Assembly (NCBI GenBank): GCA_028284905.1
Contig: JANQQU010000012.1
Coordinates: forward strand, 1-64,000
Length of the DNA stretch: 64,000 nt
DNA from: Calditrichia bacterium
GTDB lineage: Bacteria > Calditrichota > Calditrichia > RBG-13-44-9 > J075
Direction: 5' to 3'
Positions 20,101 to 27,793 of the stretch are shown here, in pieces. How positions within the stretch are numbered: position 1 is the first letter of the stretch; each line of letters opens with the position of its first letter. The notes beneath the pieces were generated by a model. That model made no database searches, was not told where the DNA came from, and saw only the letters and a list, made by a program, of their open reading frames with translations. A program made the position numbers and the translations under genes.

Positions 20101-21117
20101 AGTGGGATAGGCCTGGCCCTGGCAAAAGAACTGGTGGCATTGCATCGGGGAGAAATTACCGTGGAAAGTGAACCGGGACAGGGGAGTGTTTTTAAGCTCT
20201 TTTTACCATTGGGTAAGGCACATCTCTTTCCGGAAGAGATTGCTGGTTCTAATATTTCTGCACCGGTAGCTGTTACCTCTCAACTCCCATCGCTGCGTAC
20301 AGAAAAAAATGACATGTCATCTATTGAATCTTCGATCTCGAGGGCTCTGTCCCCCAAAGCCCCGAAAATACTAATTGTGGAAGACAATGCGGACATGCGA
20401 GCTTATATAAAGCAGCAATTCCTGGAAAACTATCATCTCCTGGAAGCGGAAAACGGCGAAGAGGGACTCGCGATTGTGAGCAACGTTTTTCCCGATCTGG
20501 TCATCAGTGATGTAATGATGCCGAAGATGGATGGCAATGAACTCTGCCGGCGCATTAAGGAAGATGAAGCAGTCAGTCATACCCCGATTATTCTCCTAAC
20601 AGCCAAAGCGGGTGCGGAAGCGCAACTGGAGGGGTTGGGGTTTGGTGCGGATGTTTACCTGGAAAAACCCTTCAATGCCGAGGTGCTGAAATTAACCGTT
20701 AACAATCTGCTGGCGCAACGACGGCGGATTCAACAATACTTAAAAGATCATTGGCCGATACTGCCGGAAACTGTTGATAAACTGCAAATCGGTGTGCGCG
20801 ATCGGGAATTTCTCGATAAAGTTACTGCTATAATTAATCAATTTATGGCTGAGGAATCATTTGATGTCAGCCGTCTCGCTAAAGAATGTGGTTACAGCAA
20901 GACCCAGCTTAACCGCAAGTTGCAAAAACTCACCGATACCGATTCCACTACGTTTCTGCGAACCATTCGGCTACGCAAAGCAAAACAGTTATTGGCCGAA
21001 AGGCACGGGAATGTCACCGAAATAGCGATGATGGTTGGTTTCAATAATTTCTCCTATTTTTCCCGGAAATTTAGGGAAGCATTTGGAGATTCCCCGTCCG
21101 CATTTTTGAAGAAATAA
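17101..21117 (+). CDS. Hybrid two-component system sensor/regulator (HTCS) with AraC output
   Basis: A one-protein two-component system of 1338 residues, the class that controls polysaccharide loci in this superphylum. Order: signal segment (about 8-28), two-bladed-propeller regulator repeats (about 35-620; repeated EDSEGxxWxG units), Y_Y_Y domain (about 690-755; YTNLPSGNYSFRVKA), one membrane helix (about 762-782), histidine kinase dimerisation domain with H811 in NISHEFRTPL, ATPase domain with GSGIGLALAKEL, receiver domain with phospho-acceptor D1137 in ISDVMMPK, and a C-terminal AraC helix-turn-helix (about 1240-1338). All signalling residues look intact. The sensor part is more AT-rich than the kinase part. 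The regulon is not shown; the carbohydrate genes further right are the natural candidates. Confidence 0.95.
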   Translation: MILLFNKKHVFLVSILLALFILIADSFALDPNKRITQYDTRIYNTKDGLPLNSLLDVFQDSNGYIWLASQEGLIRFDGVNFELLDNQQYPGLTNNHIVDINEYENKDLWLSTEGGGLFRFNGKTFQNYNISNGLLSNSLICTATGPDKSIWALGEGGIVKLGPDSTTQFPLDIRSGAAFTNSLLVSSTGQVYLGSNDLGLFVIDSSNVDTIPLNNQQVTALYERSNGDILAGTLSGQLFIINNFSASTFKLSSLPTNNPIRDIFEDSEGNIWICQENIGIVRYYKGRFSILGPKKALNIYFLMSMIEDSEGSLWFASEAGLLQIKDNKFITFGLPEGLPIEAGTSIVEDSEGFMWLGQRNGGVSKFDRYSMEVYLTGDGLVSNYVKAVVSDKNNDIWLGTDNGLNLLQDGNIFSFPNEDMISEKNINALYVDNDGDLWIGANNGNLIQYDGNNFTQYQISDGRPGNIISIMQDTHENLWLGTFNAGLFRKSGDKLHHFTSADGFKALGVIALYEDRNGVIWIGTDQFGIYRYENNEFFNYNTTDGLSFSRIYSILEDDSGYFWCHGNSGVFRVSKIQLEDYYNQKIERITCETFDFRDGMRETECNGRRQPSAWKSSDGRLWFASLAGVTSVDPENMPVNNVLPPVYIEKVVAKDQAFNINTLASSPLEISERNIELHYTALSYLIPERVQFQYQLHGYDETWIEAGNRRSAFYTNLPSGNYSFRVKACNNDGVWNETGAALAFVIQPFWYETWWAKSVFGIFALILIVFATRLYIRKNFERQLIILKAEQATHLEQLDRMKSRFFTNISHEFRTPLTLMIGPLEDLSNGKFTGDVKAQYQMMMRNGQRLLKLINDLLDISRLEAGKLSLNTQQIELNDYLKRVIAAFESRARRGKIGLTFTPSPEKLEAYVDIDKLETILFNLLGNAFKFTPESGEIIVALGRASKNLIQTIPSAKSPVECVEISVSDSGKGIPPKELPHIFDRFHQGGSNYTKDDIVGSGIGLALAKELVALHRGEITVESEPGQGSVFKLFLPLGKAHLFPEEIAGSNISAPVAVTSQLPSLRTEKNDMSSIESSISRALSPKAPKILIVEDNADMRAYIKQQFLENYHLLEAENGEEGLAIVSNVFPDLVISDVMMPKMDGNELCRRIKEDEAVSHTPIILLTAKAGAEAQLEGLGFGADVYLEKPFNAEVLKLTVNNLLAQRRRIQQYLKDHWPILPETVDKLQIGVRDREFLDKVTAIINQFMAEESFDVSRLAKECGYSKTQLNRKLQKLTDTDSTTFLRTIRLRKAKQLLAERHGNVTEIAMMVGFNNFSYFSRKFREAFGDSPSAFLKK

Positions 21118-21178
21118 GAACTATCCCTATTCATTAACAAATAAAAGCGGCAATATCTGCAAGGTTTTTTAGAAGGTG

Positions 21179-21252
21179 TGCCCCCTGCAGGATTCGAACC
21201 TGCGACCCCCGGATTAGGAATCCGATGCTCTATCCTACTGAGCTAAGGGGGC
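21179..21252 (-). tRNA. tRNA-Arg (anticodon CCU)
   Basis: A complete 74-base cloverleaf on the minus strand: acceptor stem GCCCCCT/AGGGGGC, D arm GCTC..GAGC, anticodon stem TCGGA/TCCGG with loop TTCCTAA giving anticodon CCU (reads AGG), T arm GCAGG TTCGAAT CCTGC, discriminator A. CCA is not encoded. It stands alone, 61 bases behind the sensor gene. Confidence 0.96.
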
Positions 21253-21421
21253 GGCACTGCATTCTTTATAGATGATTGAAAAATATATGCGGCATGAGCT
21301 TTGAAAGCAATCTGAAAGATATTTGAAGAATCATACATGGATTCTTAAGCATCGAATATTTAGAGAGGCAAAACTGCTCATAAAACCAAGCATCCCAAAT
21401 ACATTTACTCGCGAGGTAAAA

Positions 21422-21988
21422 ATGAAAATAAACAATTTCTCCGGTCACGATATTCAACTGGAAACCGAGCGATTGATGTTACGGCCGCTTCAGCGGAACG
21501 ATTTTCGTATTGCTTTACCCTTTTATAATGATCCGGAATTCAAAGCGGGCATGGAAGGGAATCCGGATATGTTTATCGATTTGAACCAATTGGAGCGTAT
21601 CGGAGAATTTATGGCGAAACGGGGCTATCTATTTGCCGTGGTGGAAAAAAATAGTGAGCGGGTGATTGGGGAAGTTTGCCTGGAATGGATGAATCTTACC
21701 CGGGCAAAGGTACAGCCGGGAGAAAAGGTGATGCGCAGCCCCATCGGCATCTGGGATAAATCCTGCTGGCGGAAAGGCTATGGAAAAGAGATCTTACAGA
21801 AGATTATGGAGTATGCCTTTAATACAATCGGCGCGGATCGCCTTTGCGGAATGGATATCGCCGCCGAAAATGTTCGCTCAAGAAAACTCTTCGAATCCTG
21901 CGGATACAAATATGTTCGCACTGTAGCAGACGATGGCTGTGTCGATTATGAAATAACCCGCGAGGAATATTATGAGCAAACCCCATAG
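21422..21988 (+). CDS. GNAT-family N-acetyltransferase (RimJ/RimL-like)
   Basis: 188 residues from the ATG at 21422, which is chosen over an upstream in-frame ATG because GCGAGGT lies just before it and the protein fold starts there. The opening QLETERLMLRPLQRNDF is the classic start of RimJ/RimL-type acetyltransferases. The acetyl-CoA loop region reads IGIWDKSCWRKGYGKEIL, followed by NVRSRKLFESCGYKYV. The acceptor (protein N-terminus, amino acid or drug) is unknown. It is probably a single-gene unit. Confidence 0.85.
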   Translation: MKINNFSGHDIQLETERLMLRPLQRNDFRIALPFYNDPEFKAGMEGNPDMFIDLNQLERIGEFMAKRGYLFAVVEKNSERVIGEVCLEWMNLTRAKVQPGEKVMRSPIGIWDKSCWRKGYGKEILQKIMEYAFNTIGADRLCGMDIAAENVRSRKLFESCGYKYVRTVADDGCVDYEITREEYYEQTP

Positions 21989-22008
21989 AGGCAGGTGGGT
22001 AAAAGTTT

Positions 22009-22061
22009 CGAACAACGAACAACGATTAACCTTGAACTCTAAACTCTGAACTCTGAACTTT
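22009..22061. repeat. Two short 7-base tandem repeat runs
   Basis: CGAACAA, CGAACAA, CGATTAA at 22009-22029 and GAACTCT, AAACTCT, GAACTCT, GAACTTT at 22034-22061. Both runs have period 7 with different words. They lie in the 177-base spacer between the acetyltransferase and phosphatase genes. Confidence 0.75.
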
Positions 22062-22165
22062 CCCACAACATTTCCCCTTCCATATTCCCCTCGAAAGTCG
22101 TATTTTTTTACAGATATTTGGGCAGTTTAAGATAGTCTTTCATCGAATTTGGTAAAGAGGATTAC

Positions 22166-23713
22166 ATGAAGTTGGCAGCAATTGATATCGGTTCCAATTC
22201 AATCCATATGGTGATTATGAATATTGACCGGCATCAGGGGATCGAAGTGATCGATCGCGAAAAGGAAATGGTAAAATTGGGGGCCGGCGTCTTTAGCACG
22301 CATAAACTGAGTGAGCGGGCGTTTCAGGCCGGACTGGAAACCTTGCGTAAATATGTCATGCTCGCCGATAGTATCGCAGTTGATGAAATTCAGGCCGTTG
22401 CAACCAGTGCGGTTCGGGAAGCGCATAACGGCGGCGAATTCCTGACAACCGTCGCCCGGGAAACCGGTATTTCTCCGCGGGTGGTTTCCGGCAAAGAGGA
22501 GGCACGCTTAATCTTTCTGGCGGTGCGCAAAGCCATCAATCTGGAGGATGGCGAAAATGCCCTGGTACTCGATATCGGAGGCGGTAGCCTTGAGGTCGTT
22601 GTCGGGAATAACCGGGAAGTATTATTTGGGGAAAGCGTAAAACTCGGTGTGCAACGCCTGAAAGACATGATCGGCAACGACGCCCCGGTCGGCCCGGAAG
22701 CACAACGGGTGCTGGAGGCACATATTCGTTACGCCGCCGAAGATTTGATCCGAAAAGCCAAGGCCATTGGATTTCAAACGGTGATTGGCACTTCCGGGAC
22801 GATCCGAACATTGGGGGAAGCTGCCCATATCGCCGGGGGAAGCAAGGCCTGGCGTTCTCTCAACGCGGAAAAGGTTTCGTTAAAGGAATTAAAAAAAATT
22901 ACCACTCGCCTGCTTAAAATTCCCCCGGAAAAACGAGCGACGGTCAATGGAATTAGTGAGCAACGCGCGGACGCAATCCACCTCGGGGGCGTTTTGTTAG
23001 TGCAATTGCTGGAAATGATTGATACCGATAGCCTGGTTCTATGCGATGCTTCTCTACGGGAAGGTGTCGCGTTCGATTACCTGGATCGCCATCCAGAGGG
23101 AGCAGCGATGTTCCCGGCGACAGCTGACGTCCGCCATCGCAGCGTTCTGGAGATGGCCCGTAAGTATGGGCGATCCGGCGACCGGGAAGAGCATATCAGC
23201 AAACTGGCGCTGGACATTTTCGAAGCGTTATCAGAAAAATATAAATTCGGTGAATACGAACGGGATATCCTGCGCTATAGCGCTATGCTGCACAGTATCG
23301 GGCAATATATCGGCTTTAAGCGCTATCATAAACATACCCTTTATATCATCCACAATGCCGGCCTGCGCGGGTTTACCGATGAAGAAGTGATGCTCATCGG
23401 TTACGTCGCCAGCTATCATCGAAAGGAAATTCCCCAGAAGAGCCAGACACAATTCGGCAAACTGACCAAGAAGGATCGCCGGATAATCGAGGTGCTTTCC
23501 GGTGTTCTCCGTATCGCCGTGGGACTGGATCGCGGACATAATCAATTGGTTGAAGCGATAACTTGCAAACTGACGGATAAATCCCTAAAAATTTTACTTT
23601 ACAGTAATGATAATCTGGAGCTGGAACTTTGGGATGCAGAACGGAAGAAAATCCCCCTGGAAAATGTGCTTGGGCGAAAAATTGAATTCGTTCATGCCGG
23701 GAAGAAGATCTAA
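22166..23713 (+). CDS. Ppx/GppA-family phosphatase with C-terminal HD domain
   Basis: 515 residues. The N-terminal ASKHA-fold phosphatase (1-300) has AAIDIGSNSIHMVI, AVATSAVREA, LVLDIGGGSLEVVVG and IGTSGTIRTLGEA. The C-terminal region (about 325-490) has an HD-type helical fold with LRYSAMLHSIGQYIG and a YVASYHRK helix. Members hydrolyse polyphosphate or the pentaphosphate alarmone pppGpp; which one is not decidable here. AAGAGGA precedes the ATG. The length matches the bacterial Ppx/GppA-HD type. Confidence 0.9.
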   Translation: MKLAAIDIGSNSIHMVIMNIDRHQGIEVIDREKEMVKLGAGVFSTHKLSERAFQAGLETLRKYVMLADSIAVDEIQAVATSAVREAHNGGEFLTTVARETGISPRVVSGKEEARLIFLAVRKAINLEDGENALVLDIGGGSLEVVVGNNREVLFGESVKLGVQRLKDMIGNDAPVGPEAQRVLEAHIRYAAEDLIRKAKAIGFQTVIGTSGTIRTLGEAAHIAGGSKAWRSLNAEKVSLKELKKITTRLLKIPPEKRATVNGISEQRADAIHLGGVLLVQLLEMIDTDSLVLCDASLREGVAFDYLDRHPEGAAMFPATADVRHRSVLEMARKYGRSGDREEHISKLALDIFEALSEKYKFGEYERDILRYSAMLHSIGQYIGFKRYHKHTLYIIHNAGLRGFTDEEVMLIGYVASYHRKEIPQKSQTQFGKLTKKDRRIIEVLSGVLRIAVGLDRGHNQLVEAITCKLTDKSLKILLYSNDNLELELWDAERKKIPLENVLGRKIEFVHAGKKI

Positions 23714-23762
23714 AAGCTGCAATAGATGCTAATGTTAAATGGACAAATTGAGTGAGGCGAAA

Positions 23763-24653
23763 ATGGCAGAAATGAATCGGCGAAAGTTTCTAAAAGGTAG
23801 TGCCGCAGCGTTGATTGGGGCAGGGCTAACTAGTTGCGGCTCTGATGAGGAGACAAATGATACTGCAACGATTGGTAAGACGCCCCACAGCAAGTTCGCT
23901 GTTAACGTGGAAATGTGGTGGACGGATTTGCCATTTTTGGAACGTATCGATATGGTAGCTTCCCTGGGATTTCCAGCCATCGAATTCTGGGGACATGAAA
24001 GTAAGGATCTCGACCAGATAAAAGCGGCTTGTGATTCCCATGGGCTGGGTATTGCGCAGTTTACTGCCTGGGGATTTAATCCGGGAATGAATAATCCAGT
24101 GAATCATGGCGCCTTTGAGGAGGCGATTGGCAAAGCCTGTGAAGTTGCGAAAAAGCTCGATTGTAAACTGGCGACAGTCGTTGGCGGGGATGACCAGGAA
24201 GGTATGACCCAGGAAGAGATGCACGAACAAATAATAGTTGCCCTGAAACGGGTGGCACCGATTGCTGAAGCAAATGATCTAACCCTCATTCTCGAGCCAA
24301 TGAACATCCGTGTTGATCATAAGGGACACAGCCTCTATGGCAGTCCACCGGCGGTACGGATTTGCCGTGAGGTTAGCTCTTCCCATGTAAAGATCAATTG
24401 GGATTTTTATCATATGCACATCACAGAAGGGGACCTCTGTGGGCGCCTTCGCGAAGGATTTGATCAGGTGGGATATTTACAACTGGCTGACCATCCCGGA
24501 CGGAATGAACCGGGCACCGGAGAAATTCACTATCCGCGTGTATTGAAGGAAGCATATGAGCTTGGTTATCGTGGCTATGTTGGTCTGGAATGCCGCCCTT
24601 TGGGAGATCCGATTGTTGCGGCGAAGCGGGTGGCGCAGGCAGATCAGTGGTAG
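23763..24653 (+). CDS. Secreted hydroxypyruvate-isomerase-like TIM-barrel protein (Tat signal)
   Basis: 296 residues from the ATG at 23763, supported by GTGAGGCG just upstream; an in-frame ATG lies 24 bases earlier. The N-terminus NRRKFLKGSAAALIGAGLTSCG combines a twin-arginine signal with a lipobox-like SC. The rest is a xylose-isomerase-like barrel: EFWGHE, LILEPMNIRVDHKG with the metal-binding glutamate, INWDFYHMHITEG, LQLADHPGRNEPGTGEI and GLECRP, close to the hydroxypyruvate isomerase/IolE group. It probably isomerises or epimerises a keto sugar outside the cytoplasm. A cysteine after the Tat signal suggests a lipoprotein. Confidence 0.85.
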   Translation: MAEMNRRKFLKGSAAALIGAGLTSCGSDEETNDTATIGKTPHSKFAVNVEMWWTDLPFLERIDMVASLGFPAIEFWGHESKDLDQIKAACDSHGLGIAQFTAWGFNPGMNNPVNHGAFEEAIGKACEVAKKLDCKLATVVGGDDQEGMTQEEMHEQIIVALKRVAPIAEANDLTLILEPMNIRVDHKGHSLYGSPPAVRICREVSSSHVKINWDFYHMHITEGDLCGRLREGFDQVGYLQLADHPGRNEPGTGEIHYPRVLKEAYELGYRGYVGLECRPLGDPIVAAKRVAQADQW

Positions 24654-25000
24654 GGGGATGAGGATGTTGTGCTAGGACGAATTGGGGGAGAAGTCTTTAG
24701 AGTTGGAGCAGTCGGCGAATTCTTTGCAATATGGTTCCGCTCCCGCTGGTCGTTGATGGCTCCGTTCCCTGCGGTCACTAATGGCTCCACTCCCTTTGGT
24801 CGTTAATAGTTCTTTGTATTTAATCATACCTATTCTAGCCCTCAGCGACCAACGGGAGCGAAACCATGAGTGACCGCAGGGAGTGGAGCCATTAGCGACC
24901 AGCGGGAGCGGAACCATATCACTCATAATTAGGTGCGAACGCATCCTTTTAATTTTTTCCAGGCAATCGTACGTAATGATAAACCTTCCCACAAAAAGAC
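24654..25000. other. Convergent spacer filled by a long inverted repeat
   Basis: 347 bases without a gene between the convergent isomerase-like and mannose-6-phosphate-isomerase-like genes. Its main content is the inverted repeat at 24731-24917. Confidence 0.6.
24731..24917. repeat. Long imperfect inverted repeat built from 25-base units
   Basis: The left arm (24731-24807) is three tandem units of about 25 bases following the pattern ATGGCTCC..TCCCT..GGTC. The right arm (24844-24917) is the reverse complement of the same three-unit array with a few substitutions. The central 36 bases are unrelated. On RNA this would form a hairpin of about 75 base pairs, and it may act as a bidirectional terminator or be a remnant of a small repetitive element. 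Confidence 0.85.
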
Positions 25001-26854
25001 TCAATCCGACGGCACATTCAACGGCGCATTTACCCCAACATCCGTGCGCGTATAAACCAATACCATTTTGCAGGGACGTTCGCCTTGATTGGTAATCGTA
25101 ACCTTTCCACAGGCAGCTGGGATTAACATCGATTCCAGATACGCTAGCTCGCTCTCGGTGCCGCTCTCGGTAACAATCTTTATCCTTTCGCCTTCAACCA
25201 AATTGACAGCGAAACCACGGTCATTGGTTTCGAAGGAAAATGTGCTGGCAAAATCTGCCCGGTGGATGTTGTAAAAGCTGAAAGGTTTATCATATAATAC
25301 AACTTCTTCCCAATCTTCTCCTTTGCGGAGCAGTGCCGGCTTTGCCAGTAAATTTTTCCGCACCCAATCTTTCCGGCGCTCAAAATAGATGTTTTCCCAG
25401 GCGCGCTCAATATTCATCGGGCGAAAATTTCCTTCCAGGTCCCGGCGGAGGTAATCATAAATCTTAAATGTGAAAATATAGGGCGTGGCGCTGATTTCCA
25501 GAACCAGATTGCCGGTGCCGCTGCAGTGCACAGTGCCATTGGGGATCAGGAATAGATCGTGCGGCTGCGCCGGTTCGCTGTGAACATATTTATCGATGTC
25601 AACTGCTTTCCCTTCACGATGAGAAGTTTCCAGCGCCTCGCGAAATTCATCCGGATCGCAATCGTCGGTTAAGCCGAGATAAACCAGTGCGCCAGCCTTC
25701 GCATTGGAGATGTAGTAAGTTTCATCCTGTGTATAGGTTTCCCCAAAGTGCTTCCGCATAAAATTGGGACGGGGGTGGCATTGGGTGGAAAGATTGCCGC
25801 CGTCAATCGTGTCCAGGTAATCGAGGCGAATGGGAAATTCGTATTTAAACTGGCGAGCGGCTGCTGTGCCCATCACCCGTTGATTTTCCTGGAACATCAG
25901 GCAATCGAAAGAAAATTCCAGGCGTTGCCCATCCTTTTCAAGAATAACGCCGTTCTCCGGAACGATCATTTCGAAGGACCAGGCAAAATTGGGCTGCTCG
26001 GGATCGAGGCCCATATGTCCTTGCATATATTTTCCGCCCCAGGGACCGGGGTAAAACCACGGCCGCGGACGAAAGGGTGATGACGCTAATTCGCGAAGTG
26101 TGGCCCGAAAATCATCCCCGGTCATTGCAGCCGGGGAACCAGCATCCTGCAGATCGATATAGCAATCCAACTGGGGAAGCAACTGCCTTTTTTGCCGACC
26201 GAGAGCTGGCCATTCGACAAAATATGTGCGCTTGTAAAACTGGCCGAAAGGAACCGGCTGGCTTTCGCCGAGGTTGGTAATCTCCTGACGTCGCGCGCGG
26301 AATTGCAAGGCATCTTTGGGGATATCGAGATACCAAAGTTGATCCCACAATTCCAGCAAACCGGCACCGCAGCCATAAATAATCGTTAAGTCACCGGCAG
26401 CATTACCACGGGCCATTGCGGAGCGGATGCGGACATCAGCCAGCTTTTTGGCATCAAAGAAAACATCCATGCCCAGGGGAAAGTGTGTGCCCCATAAAGG
26501 ATCGTCCCCACCTAAAAAAGGAGTGATGCGTTCCTCGATCGCAGATGCATCTGCGAGACAATCAGATAAATCGATCCATTCCGGGGAAATGGATTGTTTT
26601 TTTAGCGCATCGGAAACTGATTTCTGAAAAGATTGCCAGTCAACACCATGAAAACCATCGATGACCAAAACGCGCAATCCCTGCGGAATCGCAGTTGAAA
26701 TATTCTCTGCCAGATGTGTATAACCTGCATTTATCGCTCCATGAGAAGGAGTAAAGGCCGGAAAAAGTTCGAATAAACCGCGGGGGTATTCCGTTTGGGT
26801 ATCAGGAAGCGGTGCGGTAAATATGTCGTTTTTGCCATTCTGCTTGGCGGTCAT
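25001..26854 (-). CDS. Class I mannose-6-phosphate-isomerase-like enzyme with an extra N-terminal domain
   Basis: 617 residues, about 200 longer than a standard class I isomerase. The C-terminal half is the cupin isomerase: QCHP near residues 357-361, the ETYYI glutamate near 377 and NGTVHCSG near 441 supply the usual zinc ligands. The N-terminal 200 residues look like a P-loop kinase/uridine-kinase fold (VLVIDGFHGVDW, DVFFDAKKL, IIYGCGAGLL) in which the Walker A loop is replaced by DGFHGVDW, so nucleotide binding is doubtful. AAGGAG precedes the ATG. It is the last gene of the minus-strand operon, 20 bases behind the ROK kinase, and would feed mannose- or fructose-type sugars into glycolysis. 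No signal peptide. Confidence 0.8.
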   Translation of the reverse strand: MTAKQNGKNDIFTAPLPDTQTEYPRGLFELFPAFTPSHGAINAGYTHLAENISTAIPQGLRVLVIDGFHGVDWQSFQKSVSDALKKQSISPEWIDLSDCLADASAIEERITPFLGGDDPLWGTHFPLGMDVFFDAKKLADVRIRSAMARGNAAGDLTIIYGCGAGLLELWDQLWYLDIPKDALQFRARRQEITNLGESQPVPFGQFYKRTYFVEWPALGRQKRQLLPQLDCYIDLQDAGSPAAMTGDDFRATLRELASSPFRPRPWFYPGPWGGKYMQGHMGLDPEQPNFAWSFEMIVPENGVILEKDGQRLEFSFDCLMFQENQRVMGTAAARQFKYEFPIRLDYLDTIDGGNLSTQCHPRPNFMRKHFGETYTQDETYYISNAKAGALVYLGLTDDCDPDEFREALETSHREGKAVDIDKYVHSEPAQPHDLFLIPNGTVHCSGTGNLVLEISATPYIFTFKIYDYLRRDLEGNFRPMNIERAWENIYFERRKDWVRKNLLAKPALLRKGEDWEEVVLYDKPFSFYNIHRADFASTFSFETNDRGFAVNLVEGERIKIVTESGTESELAYLESMLIPAACGKVTITNQGERPCKMVLVYTRTDVGVNAPLNVPSD

Positions 26855-26874
26855 GGGAATCTCCTTTTTTACTG

Positions 26875-27792
26875 CTAGCGTTCGAGGTTGAGGTCGGGAT
26901 GAAATGCCGCGCCAATGGCTGCCGCCCGGTTGCCAAGCGCTGCCGGCTGGATGTCCACGGAATTTCGGGGAACCGTCCAGGCCATTTGGTGCACCTGCTC
27001 TATTAAGCCTGGCAGGATTAGTGAAGCGCTGTTCATTACACCGCCCCCGAGGACAATCCGATCCGGCCCATACGCATGAATTACATTGACAATACCAATG
27101 GCCAAATCTCTTTGAAAAGCTTTCAGCGTCGTTATATAACCACTATCGCCAGCAGCTATTTTATCAAAAAATGGGGGCAGGGGATCAGCCTTGTTTTCTA
27201 AATCGGGATGAGCGTTGCGAATACGTTTGGCGAAAGCAGGGGCAGAACAATAGACTTCCAGGCAGCCATAATTGCCGCAAGGACAGCGGGGTCCATTTCT
27301 GTCGATACTGATATGACCGCCGAGAATGCCACCGAGGGCATCGCTTCCCTGGTAAGGATGCTGATCCTTGATGAGTGCGCAGCCAAGGCCGGTGCCCAGG
27401 GTCATACAAACCTGGACTTTGCTCCCTTTTCCAGCCCCGAATAACCATTCTCCCCAGGCATAGGCGCGCGCGTCATTTTCCACGCAGAATGGAACGCCCA
27501 ATGCATCGCCAAAAGTAGCACGAAGATCGCGGCCGGCAAGCATGGCACCGGCGCCAATGTCATCCTCTAATATTCCGGTTGCGGAGTTGACCAGCCCTTT
27601 AATCGCCAACCCACCGCCACGAATCGATTTGTTCGCAGCAAATTTCTGCGCATGGGAAAGCAAATTGTCTAATAAATTGCCATTGCCGGTAAAGGTTGTT
27701 AAGGGATGTTCGATGAAGTCGACCACTGAGCCATCTTCATGGAAAATGCCCGTCTTTAAATTGGTGCCGCCAAAATCCATCCCGAATCTCAT
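26875..27792 (-). CDS. ROK-family sugar kinase
   Basis: 305 residues from the ATG at 27792, chosen because GGAG lies 9 bases upstream; a TTG 12 bases earlier would overlap the esterase. It has the phosphate loop GMDFGGTNLKTG, ENDARAYAWGEW, TLGTGLGCAL and an intact ROK zinc site CPCGNYGCLE. Members phosphorylate glucose, mannose, fructose, ManNAc or GlcNAc at C6. The neighbouring isomerase-like gene favours mannose or fructose. The ATG follows the esterase stop by one base, so translation is probably coupled. Confidence 0.9.
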   Translation of the reverse strand: MRFGMDFGGTNLKTGIFHEDGSVVDFIEHPLTTFTGNGNLLDNLLSHAQKFAANKSIRGGGLAIKGLVNSATGILEDDIGAGAMLAGRDLRATFGDALGVPFCVENDARAYAWGEWLFGAGKGSKVQVCMTLGTGLGCALIKDQHPYQGSDALGGILGGHISIDRNGPRCPCGNYGCLEVYCSAPAFAKRIRNAHPDLENKADPLPPFFDKIAAGDSGYITTLKAFQRDLAIGIVNVIHAYGPDRIVLGGGVMNSASLILPGLIEQVHQMAWTVPRNSVDIQPAALGNRAAAIGAAFHPDLNLER

Positions 27793-27793
27793 A

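Noticed and set aside
21179-21252. tRNA-Arg as attachment site of an integrated island carrying the SIR2 gene
   Set aside because: No integrase and no second copy of the tRNA 3' end was found in the window.
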